Shown: positions 1 to 13,190, counted from the first letter of the stretch. The stretch: 64,000 nucleotides of DNA from Asterias amurensis (GCF_032118995.1 NC_092661.1:14305506-14369505); one strand, 5' to 3'. Translations and numbers: made by a program. Notes: generated by a model not told the origin, from the letters alone.

Positions 1-1794
1 TCACTAAAACTTTCCTTTTCCCAGTTTCCAGGGTGCCAAACTCTCCTGCTACTCAAAACAATGCAAGGTTCTCATGAATTTATGAGTCCAAAGTACTTCA
101 CTAAACAAGTCAAGTTCATAAACTGACATGTTCCACAAATAATAATTTTTGGTTAAGAGTGATCTTTCATCAAGGGTTCATTTGGGTAGGTTCGGAAACG
201 AGTTAAAAACGTATATTAGCCAAGTTCCAGCTGCAAAGATGTATGTTAATGACGATATTTCATCATGTAAATTTTTTTAAGCACTAACTTGTACTCCTGT
301 ATTTTTCAAATACTTGTGTTTTAGACTTGTGTATATAAGACTTAATTTTCTGTCTTTCCCTTTTCTTTTGTGCATCTTGATAGCCTGATAATGTAATAAA
401 CTCATTCTTTATCAAACAAATGTGTTTAATCGGGTTTAAGTTTTTTCTTTGGTTTCCTTGCACTGTTTTGAGTAGCATAATTTCTCTTTAACATGGTCCC
501 AGGGTGTCTGTTTGTTAGCACCATACTCAGTTTGTGGCTCAATTTTTGACAATGTGGTGGAAATTTACAACGACGGATCCATGGGAGGTCCCTATTTTTT
601 CAAAGTTGGACCTCCCTTCTTTTTATTCCCCTATGTTTTGCCGGAAAGCCCTGTCATTTCCATTTCTTATTTTCCTATGTTACAATAGCCTTCTGTACTT
701 TGGTACATTGTCTATCTTTTTTTTTTTTTCTTTTTTCTTTTTTTTGGGGGGGCATGATATTATTTTGTCACACAATCTTACAGTTGATCCCTTACAAGTC
801 TTTAAGATTATTCAGAAGGGCCCCTACCCGAAGCAGTTTGAGTACTATTTTCCCAAACATGGTTTATGCTTTCCTTATGATTGATTAGACTACAGTGTAA
901 CCAATTATTTCATTGGTCACGTGTAGAATTTGAAATTACTGTTTGGGTCATCTCAACGGGTTTACAGCGTCGTGATGACTACCAAACCTAAACTATCTTT
1001 GAAATTTAAGACACTTGCTACCAAACAGGCGTCTCGCTGAAATGTGCATCAAAAATTTTCTGACAAATTATAATGACTACAAAAGATAGTCCCTTTTAGT
1101 TTCATTTGGTGAATATGTCTTTGAAGTCTTGTGATTTCCTTAAGAGTTCACTTTTACTACACTGAAGTTGTCTATCTTTGAATTTTGGTCTCACCAGTCT
1201 AAATGCAAAGTGCATTTAAGACACAATCCTATGTGTGACAAACCCCCCAAGTCCCCTCGATCCCCCCCCCCCCTTCATGACAGGACCTCCGGCCAATTTC
1301 ACCCCCTATTTTTTAGATTATGGACCCGCCCCTTCTAAATCAGCCCCTCAGTATCAAGGGAAACTATGGTGCCTTTGGTGACACAGGGTTTGCCAGTCCT
1401 GCATCTTTTATGTCCATGGTAAAATTAATTGAAGTTTTTACAATTCATGCACTGCATACTTTATATTACATCCTCATGTATGATACCATGCACCTTTTAA
1501 AGCTCACATGTAAACCTATGATAAGCAGGCCCTGGGAAATATTCAAAGACTTCCGCCTCTACCAGTCAATTTGCTCTAAATCATAACCTAACTCTTTTAT
1601 AGTTATTGTATTCTCAAGTCTGATGTAAAATGGCCCTTGAATTGTTCAATGACTACAGCTTTACATTATGTTCCTTTTCTGCATTACAATCTACTGTGCT
1701 TCCTGATCAATCAAATAATTATGTTATTCCTCTACACTAAAAAGTGAGTTTCATATCGACCAATCAACATCAACTGATTCTGATTGCTATTTCA

Positions 1795-2215
1795 TCTTTC
1801 CTTGAAGTTAAAGAAATGAAGAGGTCATCCAATTAGCATTCAAGGTTACATCTAAGACATAAGACCTACATGTGTATCTGCTGAGTGGGTAGACTTGAAA
1901 CTAAACTACTGATGGCTAAGATGTTTATTGTACTTCACTTAATCATCGATGACAGCAGTTGTATTTAACTATTTAGTACAACTATTCCTGACTGTATTTC
2001 AACTCTGTTTGAAAATAAAGAAGTGAAGATGTGATTCTAATAGCGTGACAGCTAAAAGTTGTTTGCCTTCTTTAGTTCATTTTTGTAAACCTAGATTCAA
2101 CTAACAAGGATTTTTACAAGTGTTTAGCACTAAATCTTTTTCTGCTGAGCAAACTGATTGGAACTAGAATACAGATGGCTAAAGATGTTCATGTTTCTTC
2201 ACTTCAGGTATGATG
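1795..2215. repeat. Diverged tandem duplication, unit about 265 bp
   Basis: The stretch 1878-1942 (CTGCTGAG ... GATGGCTAAGATGTT ... TTCACTT) recurs at 2142-2205 in the same order. The flanking AAAGAAATGAAGAGGT (about 1812) recurs as AAAGAAGTGAAGATGT (about 2019). The two units are clearly related but diverged. Confidence 0.55.
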
Positions 2216-4239
2216 AAGTGAATCCTTAAACAACAGTGTAGGCTTTCCCAGGGCCTGCAAGAGTCTCACATGCGTACAACTATTCCTTTTGAACTACATT
2301 TTGCACATACTGTACAAACTGGACAACTATGGCCTGCTCTTAGTGTAGCCTAATATGCCTGGTGTTAGAGTAGATACTGTCTGGCAGTGTAGCTTATACG
2401 CTTAATGTTATTATTTTTTAAATTACATTTGTTTGGTGTGTGGTTGCTGCTTCTCAAATTATTTCCTATGTTACTGTTGAAATATCTATACCAATTCTTG
2501 TCATCAAATCCTACCATATCTGATTTTTGGGGGCGGAAACTGATAAGCAGTTACGTTAGCAAGTTGTGATAAACAAAATACATGTAGTGTAGGCCCTACA
2601 TCTATCCATCTACCTTTGTGTCTACCTTAACAAGAGAATGGTTGTTCACACTGCTTGTAATGAAGTAGTTTATACCCCAAAATGTTACCCATAGGTCAAT
2701 AAATGGAGAAACATTTCTTTCTCTCATTCACTACTGTGATTAGAAATTGAATTGTTTTCCTAGGCACATCAGGTTGTATGAAATCTGTTCTGCAGCTACT
2801 GATATGCTAATCTATTCCTATACTGAAAAAATCTAGTCTGAGATGGACCTGAGTGTAACTGATGAACTAATGAGCGATAATAACTATCATCCAGCTTGGT
2901 ATCTACACTCCTATAATGACTAGTACACACCTCTTGGAATAGTTCATTGTACCCTCTTCACAAGTTAAACATAGCTACTTGAATTGTTAGGCATTCTAGA
3001 AAAGACCTATCACCACAAATGTCTGAGCCTACATCTCTGTAATTAATAATCATGAGTAGCAAGGCCTTAGTCCTAGAGCTAGTTGTATGCATGAAAATTG
3101 GATGGGCTATATACACCACTAGTTTAAAACAATAAGTAGTGAAAGAACTGGAATACTATGGGTAATTACATCCAAGTATTTGGCTGAAATTACCACCTGT
3201 GAACTAATCTTTTGAAGTGTCACCCACAATATGAAGCGGAACACAGGATCTAGTGATCAAGTTCAATGTTTAAACTGACTTGTGTTCAAGTGCTATCGCT
3301 CATTGTTTGTGGCCAGTAGACTAGTTTACTCTGACACTTTTACAGATTGTTGTCTACATTGATCTTAAGCTTAGTAAGTTTGAATGCATTCCTTTAGATT
3401 CAACAAAAGACATATCGTTTTCCAATGCATGTACAAAATTCGCTGCTAAAATGTTTCTTTTCATGTGATACAAATATGTCTTCTAAACTCTCTTTCAACA
3501 TTTGATATGGTTCCTAATTCAGCATCACTACTGAATCAATAACCAGTGGTGTATACAGCCCTAAAATACATGGAGCTTATCGATAGTCTTCAATCAAACA
3601 CTATTGACCTATCGCCATTTATGATAGCCAATAACAGTGCCTTAAGCACATTGTATGATCAACCTGATCTACAATATTTGAAAGTGATCCCCTATTTTCA
3701 TAAATACAAGATGTATGTATTTATTCATGTACATACCTGACGTACAATGTGCCTCATTAAGCACCCAGTGACAATGAGATGTGCTAGTTCTACATGTAGA
3801 CCAAACACGATGCTCAGTCATTTGCTCATAATTATATTCATTGTATGTTCATCCAAAATACAAATGAGCAGTTGTGTTTCTTTATTCATGTACATGCAAG
3901 CGCCCATCATTCTCTGATGAACAAGTACATCAAAGCCAGCTGTACATGCAGTGCTTGTCTTAAATTATTGCTATCACTTATTTGTCCTAGACATGGCTGA
4001 GTTGAGAATGGCGACAGGTCAATGTTAAGTACCTCGTTCCCATGGTAATCCATCCCACAGTATCTCACTCTAACATGGAACTATTTGAATGTTCTGGACT
4101 ATTTATAGTTTAGTGATTGCTTTTGCTGATCAATCACTTTAACCATAAAAACGCAGATGATGCATTTTTATGGGGATAACTATAAATCACTAGTAGCTGG
4201 TGTAGTTTGTATAAACAAAAGGAGGGGGGGGGGCTCACC

Positions 4240-4850
4240 GACTGTCTATCAAACGCTTTTTCCAACTGTTAGTTGTAGGTTGTTGGTTGCCTGACTTGGG
4301 CGAGTTAGATAGTTGCCCAACAGGGGCTAGTGGTAGGCTGTTGCCCAAATTGGACAAGTAATGTAGGTATTGTTGGTTGCCCCAACAGGGGCTAGTGGTA
4401 GGCGGTTGCCAGACTTGGGCTTGTGGTAGGCGTTGTTGGTTTACCAATGGAGGTAGATTTACCAAAGGGGCTGGTTGCAGGTGGTTGACTGCCCAATAGT
4501 GGCTAGTTGCAGGTGTTTTGTTAACCACCAGGGTCTAGTTGTAAGCTGATGGTCCACAGGGGCTATTTGTTAGTAGTTGGTTATACAACATGGACTTGGC
4601 AGTTATCGGTTGCCCAAAAAGGGTCTAACTGTAGGCTGTTGGTTGCCCAAACAGGGGCTAGATGTATGTTGCCCATAATTGGGTCTAGTGGTGGATGTAG
4701 TGTGTGGATCAATAGGGGCTGGTGTTAACCATTGTCTAGCCCAGTAGGGGCTAAATAACAGTTGTACATGTATATCAGTTTGCCTGGCCAGGGACAGTGA
4801 GGACAACTTGGTCACAGTATACATCAGTTTGCCAAAAAGGGGGGAGGGGA
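4240..4850. repeat. Degenerate G/T-rich minisatellite
   Basis: Variants of 'gttgcccaacaggggctagt' and 'ggtaggctgttggttgcc' recur about a dozen times at irregular spacings of roughly 35-60 bp. Minus-strand ORFs across it only translate the repeat and are not genes. Confidence 0.75.
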
Positions 4851-5050
4851 GTTGTAGGTGAATGAAGTCAAATATTTTGACTAACAGTAGTGTGTGAAAT
4901 ACTTCATGATGGTTGTACCCTTCATTTGTGTCTAAGAGATTACCATGTTTCCTTTAAGGGGTCAACAAACAAAATAACAACTCGTCCGTTGGGACTAGTT
5001 GCTGGGAACGAGGTTGGGCAATACCAAGCAAGGTTGAGTAATTAAATCTT

Positions 5051-5484
5051 GTCCTGAAAGTTCTTCACATTATCTATGTGCCCTAAAAAAAGTGAAATAT
5101 ATTTGTGTCACTGGCGTTTGTGATCTACCTAAAATGAGCACAATGTGGTCTGAGATTGATTCAGTCCTGAGTCCTTGGTTTTTAGTTATGCAGGACATCA
5201 CATTACCAGTTGCTTCTACATGTACTTTGTAAGTAAGTGCCCACTGGAAGGCAACAACTGGCTCTAGAGCCAGGAGTGAAGTCACCTAGAACATCACATC
5301 ATGAAGGAGGTAGGTACATTTGTGAGCTTCTACGTATTTCTGTTCATAGGTTTTTATTTCTTTTCATAAGGTTAGGTTGCCTAAACTTAAGCTTAACATA
5401 TAACTCAAGTGCATTATTGTACCTCATTGTGTACAAATGGAAAGGACAACTAATTCTCATTCAGTTGTGAAGAACTTTCAGGAC
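5051..5484. repeat. 434-bp segment bounded by an 18-bp perfect inverted repeat
   Basis: GTCCTGAAAGTTCTTCAC at 5051-5068 is the exact reverse complement of 5467-5484. This could be the termini of an old non-autonomous DNA transposon. No target-site duplication was evident and no second copy was seen in the window. Confidence 0.45.
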
Positions 5485-8400
5485 TATAATTGTACAAAGT
5501 ACAACTCTACTATCAGTTTTAGGACAGTCCAGGCTTGGGGTTATGTAAGAAAGTTAAATGTTACCAACAAGGTTGGTAATGAACAATATTTCTAAACTGA
5601 TTGTATGATTGACTGCATTAATTGCCTTTGTCAATCATATTGAGTGTATGTTTCTTAGTGTCAGACCAAGTGTTCTAAATTTCCTACCCCTTGTTTGATT
5701 TGCTACAAAAAGTGTATGTTACGGTTGTTGGTTTTTTCAACCCCTTCACTGGTCGATTGAGAGCAGTGATAAAAAGCTCATCACTGGTTGGATTTTTGGT
5801 TCGGACTCATAAATACTAATACTTAAACATGAATCATCTGAATACCCCAAGCCTGGGTTAAAAGTTTCTGGTTTCCTAGAATTAACAATTTTCAATCAAG
5901 GCATTGACCATTCAAATAAAGAAACCTCTGCATGAGGTTTTTCTGTTGCACTTAAAAGACACCTAAGTTTCCTTAAAATTTAAGATTTTGACACTTAATG
6001 CTTTGGGCTTAAAGCCACATGATGCATTGCTTCATTTGGTGAAGTTTGTGTCCTAGTTTTCATGTTAGATCTGACAGTAGCTACATGGGCTAAATATAGT
6101 CAGTGATATAGTCCCTCTCTACCCAGGATATAGGTATCATTGAGGGTAGCGTCTGTATGACTTAATCTGCAACTGCAATAACCCAGTAAGGGTATCTAGG
6201 TGGACTGTGCCTGCATTATTCTTGTAACCCACTGTTGTGGGCATCGAGAGGGGCTGAGATACCTGATGATAGCTTCACTGTACCCATCAGGGATATTTCA
6301 GGAATGTCATATCATGAATCATCAGCAAATGGTTGGCCTAAAGATATTTCCCATGCTGCATGTCCATTTTCTGCAACAATATGTATCTTAATCACATGAC
6401 CTGTGGCCATCTTGGTTGGTTGAATGGTCACCGCAGTGACTGAGTTCAGGGGTTTGGACAGTATTGCCATGTTTTTTCTTGAAAAAAACTTGGGATTCAA
6501 AGTACAGATCATTGTTTAAAACTGGATCAATTTTAGATATTGATTGCAGGCACAGAGTAAATATCAAAGTGTTTCTTATTTCTAAATGGAGACAACCTGT
6601 CTTCATTTCAAACCGTAAGACCTTGGTCAATGCCTTGATTGATATTCAACCCTAACATGCTTGGTATTGCCTTTGATTGAAGACTATCAGTGCATGGCTG
6701 AGGATGTATAGTTACAGTACATGAATTCCTACTTCAATTAAAGTTACCATGGACCTATCTAACAGGACTGGGACCCCTGTGTCGACACCACAGTTTTACC
6801 CTCGAGACTGAGGGACCCACCACATCGTCCAATGTGCAGCCCTAGTTTATAGTACGGTGCTCTACTTTTTCACCCCAGGCCATCCTTCTTAGAGTAGTTT
6901 AAAGAGTTTGGCACCCCATGTTTCCCAGTTTTGGGATCAGTTCCAAAGTTTGGATAAGAATTACCATGGTATAATGGTTCGGCCATCAGGAACTACCATG
7001 ATTTTACAGTTTCGCCAGTAACTACCATGATTTTATAGTTTGGCCATGCTTACTCATTAAGATCTGGCACAAACAATCTCCATTATTGGCAAGTACTTCA
7101 GTATTTTTACGTAAAAAATACTTTTCAAACCTGTTACGTTTTAGCTCAAATACTAACATCTTTGGAGTTACAAGTTAAAAACGTTTAGCCATTGTAAATG
7201 GATCATTATCCAAGGCAAGCCACATTGACTGGAAAGTGTGTTTATTTTTAAGCAGTGCATTGACATGCAGGGTAAAATCAAACTCATTTTAAGTTCTCCA
7301 TCTTTTATGTTTTGATTTTTGTTTTGCCTGCTTTGATAGTGAAATAGAATTTATAACTACCTTTAGTACAGATCTGTTTAAATTTGTGGTCTTTTGTATC
7401 AACAGTTTTTTTTTCTGATGAAAGAAATTGGTTTGCTTCATATCAAGATACTGATGAGTATCCAGTTGGATTTTAAGATTCTTTTTTTACATCATTTGGA
7501 CTTTTTTCATAGAACCTAGATTTGTCTTTTCAGTAAGAGATAGTTGAAACAAATTTGAGTTTGTTGCAAAATATTTTTAAACATCAGTTCAGATGTTACT
7601 CATTTTTATTGAGTATGGTTTTGCCTCTAGGTTTTAATTTCTAACAAACTGCAAATAAGCAGATTGTATATTTTTAATTTGATAGTGTGATTTTTAGAAT
7701 TAGAGTGCACAATATTTGAGCTAGAAGAAGCACTTTTTGTGCTATTTGTGAAATGGCAACTTTTTCAATTCCAATTTAACAATTTATAACATCTTGTTTG
7801 TTTACTAATTCCAGTTTTGTTATTTGTTTTCCTTCGTAAAACATTTTGCTAGGAAGACATTATAATTTTTCTTTTCACCAAACACCATTTATGAAAAAAG
7901 TTCATCCATTCCACTTCATTATACTTTTATCTTTTTTATTTGCTAGAGTAAATAAGATTGGTTTTTATTCTGTGGATTTTCAGATCATCTTCGAGAATTT
8001 AACGTACTGTTGTAAAGATTTTTATCTGTTGGTTAATTTTACTTCATTGAAAAGCCGTTATTCATTGTTTGTGCTGATGAATTTGTTAATCTAATTTGAT
8101 TGACTATTTGCTCTTTTTGTAAATTTTTCCTTGAAACTACAAACCTTGATTTTTTAATGCATGGCAGAGAGTGGTTTAGATTGCGACCGTTCAACAAATG
8201 ATTACTTGGTTTAGACATTGTGACCAAAAACCCTATGTATGGCAAACATCTCAGAAATACTTGCAAAAGTGTACATTTGTAGATATTCCATTCTCATGGA
8301 TCAAAATACCATGATGCAAATCATGAAATGTAGAGTTCAGAATAGACTTGAAGGCATTTCTTCCATATACAATGCCCGGAGTTGAAGATGGACACATCCT

Positions 8401-8659
8401 CCTCTGTGGAAAGAAAATTAATTATCATAGTTCAAAGGATCCTTACCATGTTGCAGTCAACTGTGGGTCTCTGATTCATCCAGACCGCCAAGTATTGGGA
8501 AGGTTGACACATCACAAACAGCCAAACACCTTCAAGTGCATTCAGAGGACAACTCACCAACCAGCCTGCCAACACCTGCGGGCGGGGAACACTCGCGCAA
8601 GCACCAGGATGGCTTGCATGCACCGGGGTGCCAAAAGGGGAGGGGTACATTCATGAGCT

Positions 8660-9195
8660 GTTGGTAAATTACAACAAATTTTTTCATTAGTAACAGAATT
8701 GTTCACTTAAAAAGATGGGCAAAATAAATGTGTAATTTTTCACTTGAAATTTAAAAGGAAGATCCAGAATTTTGATTTCAGCTTTTGGAGACAATTTGTC
8801 AATGCTGCTAGAATTTAAGATTTTGGTGTACAAGATTGGCTAATATACAGTACTTCATAATGAGTTATAATTTGTTTTATAAGTTAATGAAATAAAATGC
8901 AATTTTTTTTAAATTGTGGTTTTGACTCGTAAGCTTAGAGAGCCACTTGGCAGTACAGTTCCATGCAAGTTGATAACAAGCACATCAGAGAAGCGTAACA
9001 TTTGTAAAAATAATTTCCAGTAAAGGATGACTTGCATGAGGGTTCTATTTTGAATGATTTTGGTAAAATATTAATCGCAAACTTTCCACTAGCAACATAA
9101 TATTTTACTGAAAAAAAGATTGGCAAAAATTTAAAAGGAAGATCCAGAACTTATATGTCAGCTTTCGAAGACAATTCGTCCATGCTGCTGAAAAA
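8660..9195. repeat. Diverged direct duplication about 380 bp apart
   Basis: AATTTAAAAGGAAGATCCAG occurs at about 8748 and again at about 9128. On both sides similar text follows, including TCAGCTTT ... GACAATT ... GTC ... ATGCTGCT, and similar text precedes. About 140 bp is duplicated. Confidence 0.6.
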
Positions 9196-9667
9196 GATCA
9201 AGTGTGGTTTTTTGTTTTTTTGCAAGGTCTTTTTGAGAGTGTTTGTTAAAGTGGGAAAAACGAAAGAAAGAAAAAAAAACAGTAAAGATAGTAGGGACAA
9301 CAATTCCATCAGCTGTGCCAGCCAATGTGTTGTACCGTCAAATGTTTGACTTTTTGAGTCTGACGGTTTTGAGTTCAGAAGTACAGCTATGACCAATCTT
9401 GTACCCATCTTACCAACAGACCTTATGGAATATCCCTCCACGCTCCAACTTACTGATTAAATAAACTTACAATGTTTAAGACAGACCAGCCTCTCACAGA
9501 AAGCTTTGAAATGTTTTGATTTCACAAGAGATTTGAACTAGATTAAAATTGTACTTTTTTACACAACAATGCAAATTAAAAAGCTGAATCCAATGGATGT
9601 GTAATCACCCTTGCTCGTTAGTTTTTGGTTGAGTATTTGAATCCTCTTTTACCACACAGTATAATTT

Positions 9668-9876
9668 CAAAAAGTGTCACCACAACAATTCGTTATCTTC
9701 AGTGGTAACAAATTCCCTTGAAATTGCTTTTTGGTTGCAGTATTTTGATTTCTAAAAGTTTGGGTTCCTTTCAGAAAGTGTCACAAGAACAATTCATTAT
9801 CTTCAGTTGGCAAAAATTTCCTCAACATTGCTTTTGGGTTTCAGTGTTTCGATTTCTAAAAGTTTGGGTTTCTGTG
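9668..9876. repeat. Tandem duplication, two units of about 105 bp
   Basis: Each unit runs from AAAGTGTCAC through CAATTC-TTATCTTCAGT to GATTTCTAAAAGTTTGGGTT. The units are about 80-85 percent alike by eye and directly adjacent. Confidence 0.75.
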
Positions 9877-11259
9877 AGAGACTGATCATTGCATAATTTA
9901 GAACTACAAGTACTACTACTTAAATAAGTCTCTGTTCATGCATGATATCCTATGTGCCCAAATGACTTAGGGTCAGGTACACTTAACAAGGTTATTTAAA
10001 AGTAACTCCTGCGCTATCATATTGTGTACATGTACATCTTTTAAATTATGAAACACCAACATTGGTTGATTTGTTGTGAAATACTTCACTGAGCCTGAAA
10101 AGTTTCAACATAAACTTTCTTCCCCTGTAGTAAGATTTGTGAGTAGATATATGGATATCACCAATATGGTTTCAATCTCTTGCTTTTTGTTTCTTAAAAA
10201 AAAACATACATTTGATATAAGGGAGAGTTGAAAGTTATTTATACACTGTACATTATATACACACCATTTTCCCTAACCCCACACAATTAGTCTACTGTTC
10301 GTTTCGAGTGTGAGGCTTATTTAGTACTCTGATGGTTTATGTGAGATAGTATTGAAAGTCTAGTCAGAATACCTTCTATTTTAAATCTTATTTGGCACTT
10401 TTTGTGGTTTAGGAAGAACATGTTTACATACTATTTAGAAATGTTGGATTTTAGAATATACTTTTTGTATTGATAGAAATACTATCCAATTTAGCATTGG
10501 TGTGGTTTATGTAGAACCCCATTTTGTAATAGCTATTTGGTTTTAGTTCTACACGTTTTCCATTTACCTGTTGGGTTATAGGGCAATGCTACCTGTTACA
10601 AAATATTTAGAATTCCTACTTGTTATAATCCAATTTTAGTACTGACTTCCAGGAACAGGATGTTCAAAAATGAATAGTAATACAGTTTTTCCTAGTTCAA
10701 GCCCCTTTACTACCCTTATCCTGTATATGATGTTCATGCATGAATAGATGACTATACCTTAAAATGCTAGTTATAATTAAATACTTATTTGGCAAAGATA
10801 TCGTCACCGTTTTCAGAAAGAGGATTTTTAAATTTCATGTTCGGAGAAAACTGCACTTGATTTTTTTTTTTTTTAACCGTTGGTTTGGAGACTGTTGACA
10901 AAGGGATATGGACACTTAAAGTTGTGCAGGTTTTTAAAGTATGTTATTTTTATCAGAACTTATCTGATCATCTCGGACGAGATTGTCTCTTCAAGAAAAC
11001 TGAACAAACATGGCTGTTTAAAAAAACAAATCTGAAAATTTGTGTACAAAATGATATGACTTAAAAAGCTTGGTGGAAATAGTGATCTTGACTGACACAT
11101 CTTAAATCTATTATTTTTTTTTCCAAAAGTGTTTCTGTTCTTGAAAACGATGACAATATTCAAACTGATTAATGGAAGTGTTCCCATGTCCACTCTAAGG
11201 ACTCATTGGTTTAGAGATACTATACAAACGCTCTGGTCCTTGTAGGCCTATGTTGATCA

Positions 11260-12040
11260 CATTTAGCTTCCGCCTTGCAAACACGTGTAGTCTCATCAGA
11301 ACAGGTGTATCTCATTTACATCTCAAGATTACAAAGAGTCTTCAGGAATTCCGTCTCCAATCCAGGCTTTGAGATGAAGCATTTAAGATAACTCCAGTGC
11401 TGCATCTCAAAGCCAACATGTCTAAATTGTTCATAGAGTCTTTACTGGAATGAAACTTGATGCATGTGTTGATGAGTCTTCAAAAATGTCTCTAGCCTTG
11501 CAAACACGTGTAGTCTCAACAGAACTGATGTATCTTTCTCATCTCATTTGCATCTCAAGAGTTCAAAGAGTCTTAAGGAATTTTGTCTCCAATCCAGGCT
11601 TTGAGATGTTGTAGCATTAGAGCTGCATCTCAAAGCTAAAAGTGAGTTTGGGTTTAATTCATGTTCAAATTGTTCACAGAGTCATTTCTGCAATGAAGGT
11701 CTCCTCCAGCTTGGTGTAGAATCTTGTACCATAAGTTGATGATGTCTCACTGTTCAGAGATGTAGTATTAGAGCTGCATCTCAAACCAACAGTTAGTTTG
11801 GGTTGAATTCAAGTTAAAAATGTTCACTAAGTCATTGCTGCAATGTCGGTCCTCCAGCTTGGCGTAGAATCTTGTACCATAAGTTGATGATGTTTCACTG
11901 TTCAGAGATGTAGTATTAGAGCTGCATCTCAAAGCCAACAGTGAGTTTGGGTTGAATTCAAGTTCAAAATGTTCACAAAGTCTTTGCTACAATGTCGGTT
12001 TCCTCCAGCTTGGCGTAGAATCTTGCACCGTGGGTTGATG
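11260..12040. repeat. Two overlapping tandem-duplication systems
   Basis: At 11270-11400 and 11495-11620 a block beginning GCCTTGCAAACACGTGTAGT and ending in AATCCAGGCTTTGAGATG is duplicated. At 11690-12040 a second unit of about 165 bp (CTCCAGCTTGGCGTAGAATC ... GAGCTGCATCTCAAA) is present in two and a half to three copies. The array lies just downstream of the candidate minus-strand terminal exon at 12045-12104 and would form its 3' UTR. Confidence 0.75.
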
Positions 12041-12044
12041 ATGA

Positions 12045-12104
12045 TCAATGAGCAGAATCAATGTTGATCTCTTTAAGCAGCACATCTTTCTTGATTCCTT
12101 GATC
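12045..12104 (-). CDS. Candidate terminal coding exon of an unrecognised minus-strand gene
   Basis: On the minus strand an acceptor (AATTGCAG) precedes 19 codons and a TGA; the peptide reads DQGIKKDVLLKEINIDSAH. It joins in phase 0 to the last 18 codons (SVQHLLNNQ...LKLNK) of the candidate exon at 12860-13190, which ends in a good donor (AAG then GTATGT). The family was not recognised. Doubt arises because the compatible frame in the upstream exon meets a TAG 18 codons back. It is therefore either part of a pseudogene, a shorter exon than drawn, or untranslated. Confidence 0.35.
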   Translation of the reverse strand, partial: DQGIKKDVLLKEINIDSAH

Positions 12105-12449
12105 CTGCAATTAATACACAAGAAAACGCATTAAGTTAGCAGTTTTACAAGTGGGAGACACCTGAAGAATAATATACAAGTATGTACCTGTAATCTATCT
12201 GTATCGGCAATAGAACAAGTTCATTCAGGTCGATTTCATTTTGGGAAAAGCATGAAATTGTTTTAAAAAGCTCCAGGAGCAATGACATTATTGGTAACTT
12301 CTATTATATTCTTTGGAGATCAATAAATGTATGAACATCTTTGCCTTCCAAGTACATATCAAGTTGATGGGGGTGCTTCAAAAACTGGAGGACACCATGC
12401 GATTGTAGTTGGTACACTCATAGCAGTGTGCATTTTACCTACATTAATG

Positions 12450-12600
12450 TGAAGGCCTGTATGCTTGGTTTTTGAAAGAGCATGGGCACCTAGGCATTTT
12501 CTCCTTGGTAAAGGGCACCCTATGGGGAAATTGTAAATTTCTACTGTAGTATTTCAAGGGTACCAAGGCAATGACCAGGGGGCATGGAGGCAATCGCCTT
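12450..12600. repeat. Dispersed repeat family E, copy 1
   Basis: It contains GGGCACC-TAGGCATTTTCTCCTTGGTAAAGGGCACCCTA and a stretch ending in GGCATGGAGGCAA. The family recurs in reverse orientation at about 44855-45045 and 52830-52980, always with GGAGGCAA, GGTGCCCTTGAAAT and GGTGCCCTTGCCCTTTC blocks. Its termini were not resolved. Confidence 0.6.
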
Positions 12601-12638
12601 TATTGCCTCTGTGAAGCATCATCAAATCTTTGCCAAAG

Positions 12639-12778
12639 GGAGACTTTGGAACGCTAGGTGGCAGCAGACTTACCAGGTAAACTTCAACTGTTTACGTAGT
12701 TCTGAGCATGCGCACATTATCAAGAACAACGGATTTTACCTGGTAAGTCTGCTGCCACCAAGCGCTCCAAAAGTCTCC
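12639..12778. mobile_element. 140-bp foldback MITE
   Basis: The arms are inverted repeats of about 43 bp, beginning GGAGACTTT-GGA-CGCT and containing GGTGGCAGCAGACTTACC. A spacer of about 55 bp separates them. It lies in the putative intron between 12104 and 12860. A partial relative occurs at 51915-52030. Confidence 0.75.
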
Positions 12779-12859
12779 TATTGTTCAGCTGCACAGGTTT
12801 TACAGTACTCACATAAAACTCTTTACAAGCAAACAAATTTCAATGTGTAAAACACATAC

Positions 12860-13190
12860 CTTATTTAATTTCAGCTGAAGTACATCCTGGTTATTGAGCA
12901 AATGCTGGACGCTCTACCATGCTGGATGGAAACTGTGGTGCAAGCTGGAGTACATGTTGTAGGCTGATGAGTAGCGTCATAGTAGAGTTTCCAGGCAAAG
13001 TTGACATGAGGAACATCAGGTAGACGGCCAGGAGAGGATAAATAGATCTCGACACAAGTGGTGGACACTGCTGATTGAGATCATAGCTGGACACTCTGAG
13101 AGATAATGCCGCCCCAACTTCAACTTGATGTTTGTTTCTTGTACCTTGTGTTGTTGCCCAATGTGTCATGAGGACTGTTGAAAGATGAGT
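12860..13190 (-). CDS. Candidate internal exon, frame uncertain (possible pseudogene)
   Basis: A minus-strand acceptor (CTTTTCTTCCAG) precedes 13190, and AAATAAG followed by GTATGT gives a strong donor at 12860. One frame is open from the acceptor for about 99 codons and then stops at 12891 (...MVERPAFAQ). A second frame gives ...VNFAWKLYYDATHQPTT... in the middle and stops at 12871. The frame that continues to the donor is open only for the last 18 codons. No protein family was recognised. Possibilities are a decayed gene with two frameshifts, a non-coding transcript, or a gene whose coding part ends inside this exon. Confidence 0.35.

Larger units (their letters stand above)
1..11200. other. 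Gene-poor stretch free of the window's MITE families
   Basis: No ORF here has recognisable protein features or a convincing splice structure; the ORFs are short and of shadow type. The stretch is AT-rich, and 7000-10000 is notably T-rich on the plus strand. None of the dispersed families that recur every 1-3 kb from 12 kb onward was seen. AATAAA-type hexamers occur (for example near 2019, 5920 and 8890). It could be a very long 3' UTR or intron of a gene beginning left of the window; that is inference only. Local duplications and a minisatellite inside it are listed separately. Confidence 0.5.

Noticed and set aside
4235..4824. Minus-strand ORFs rich in Pro, Gln and Asn
   Set aside because: They only reflect the degenerate minisatellite; no splice sites or conservation signal.
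8348..8656. Plus-strand ORF of 102 codons in the left region
   Set aside because: No recognisable family, no plausible splice context, and an opposite-strand ORF of similar length overlaps it.
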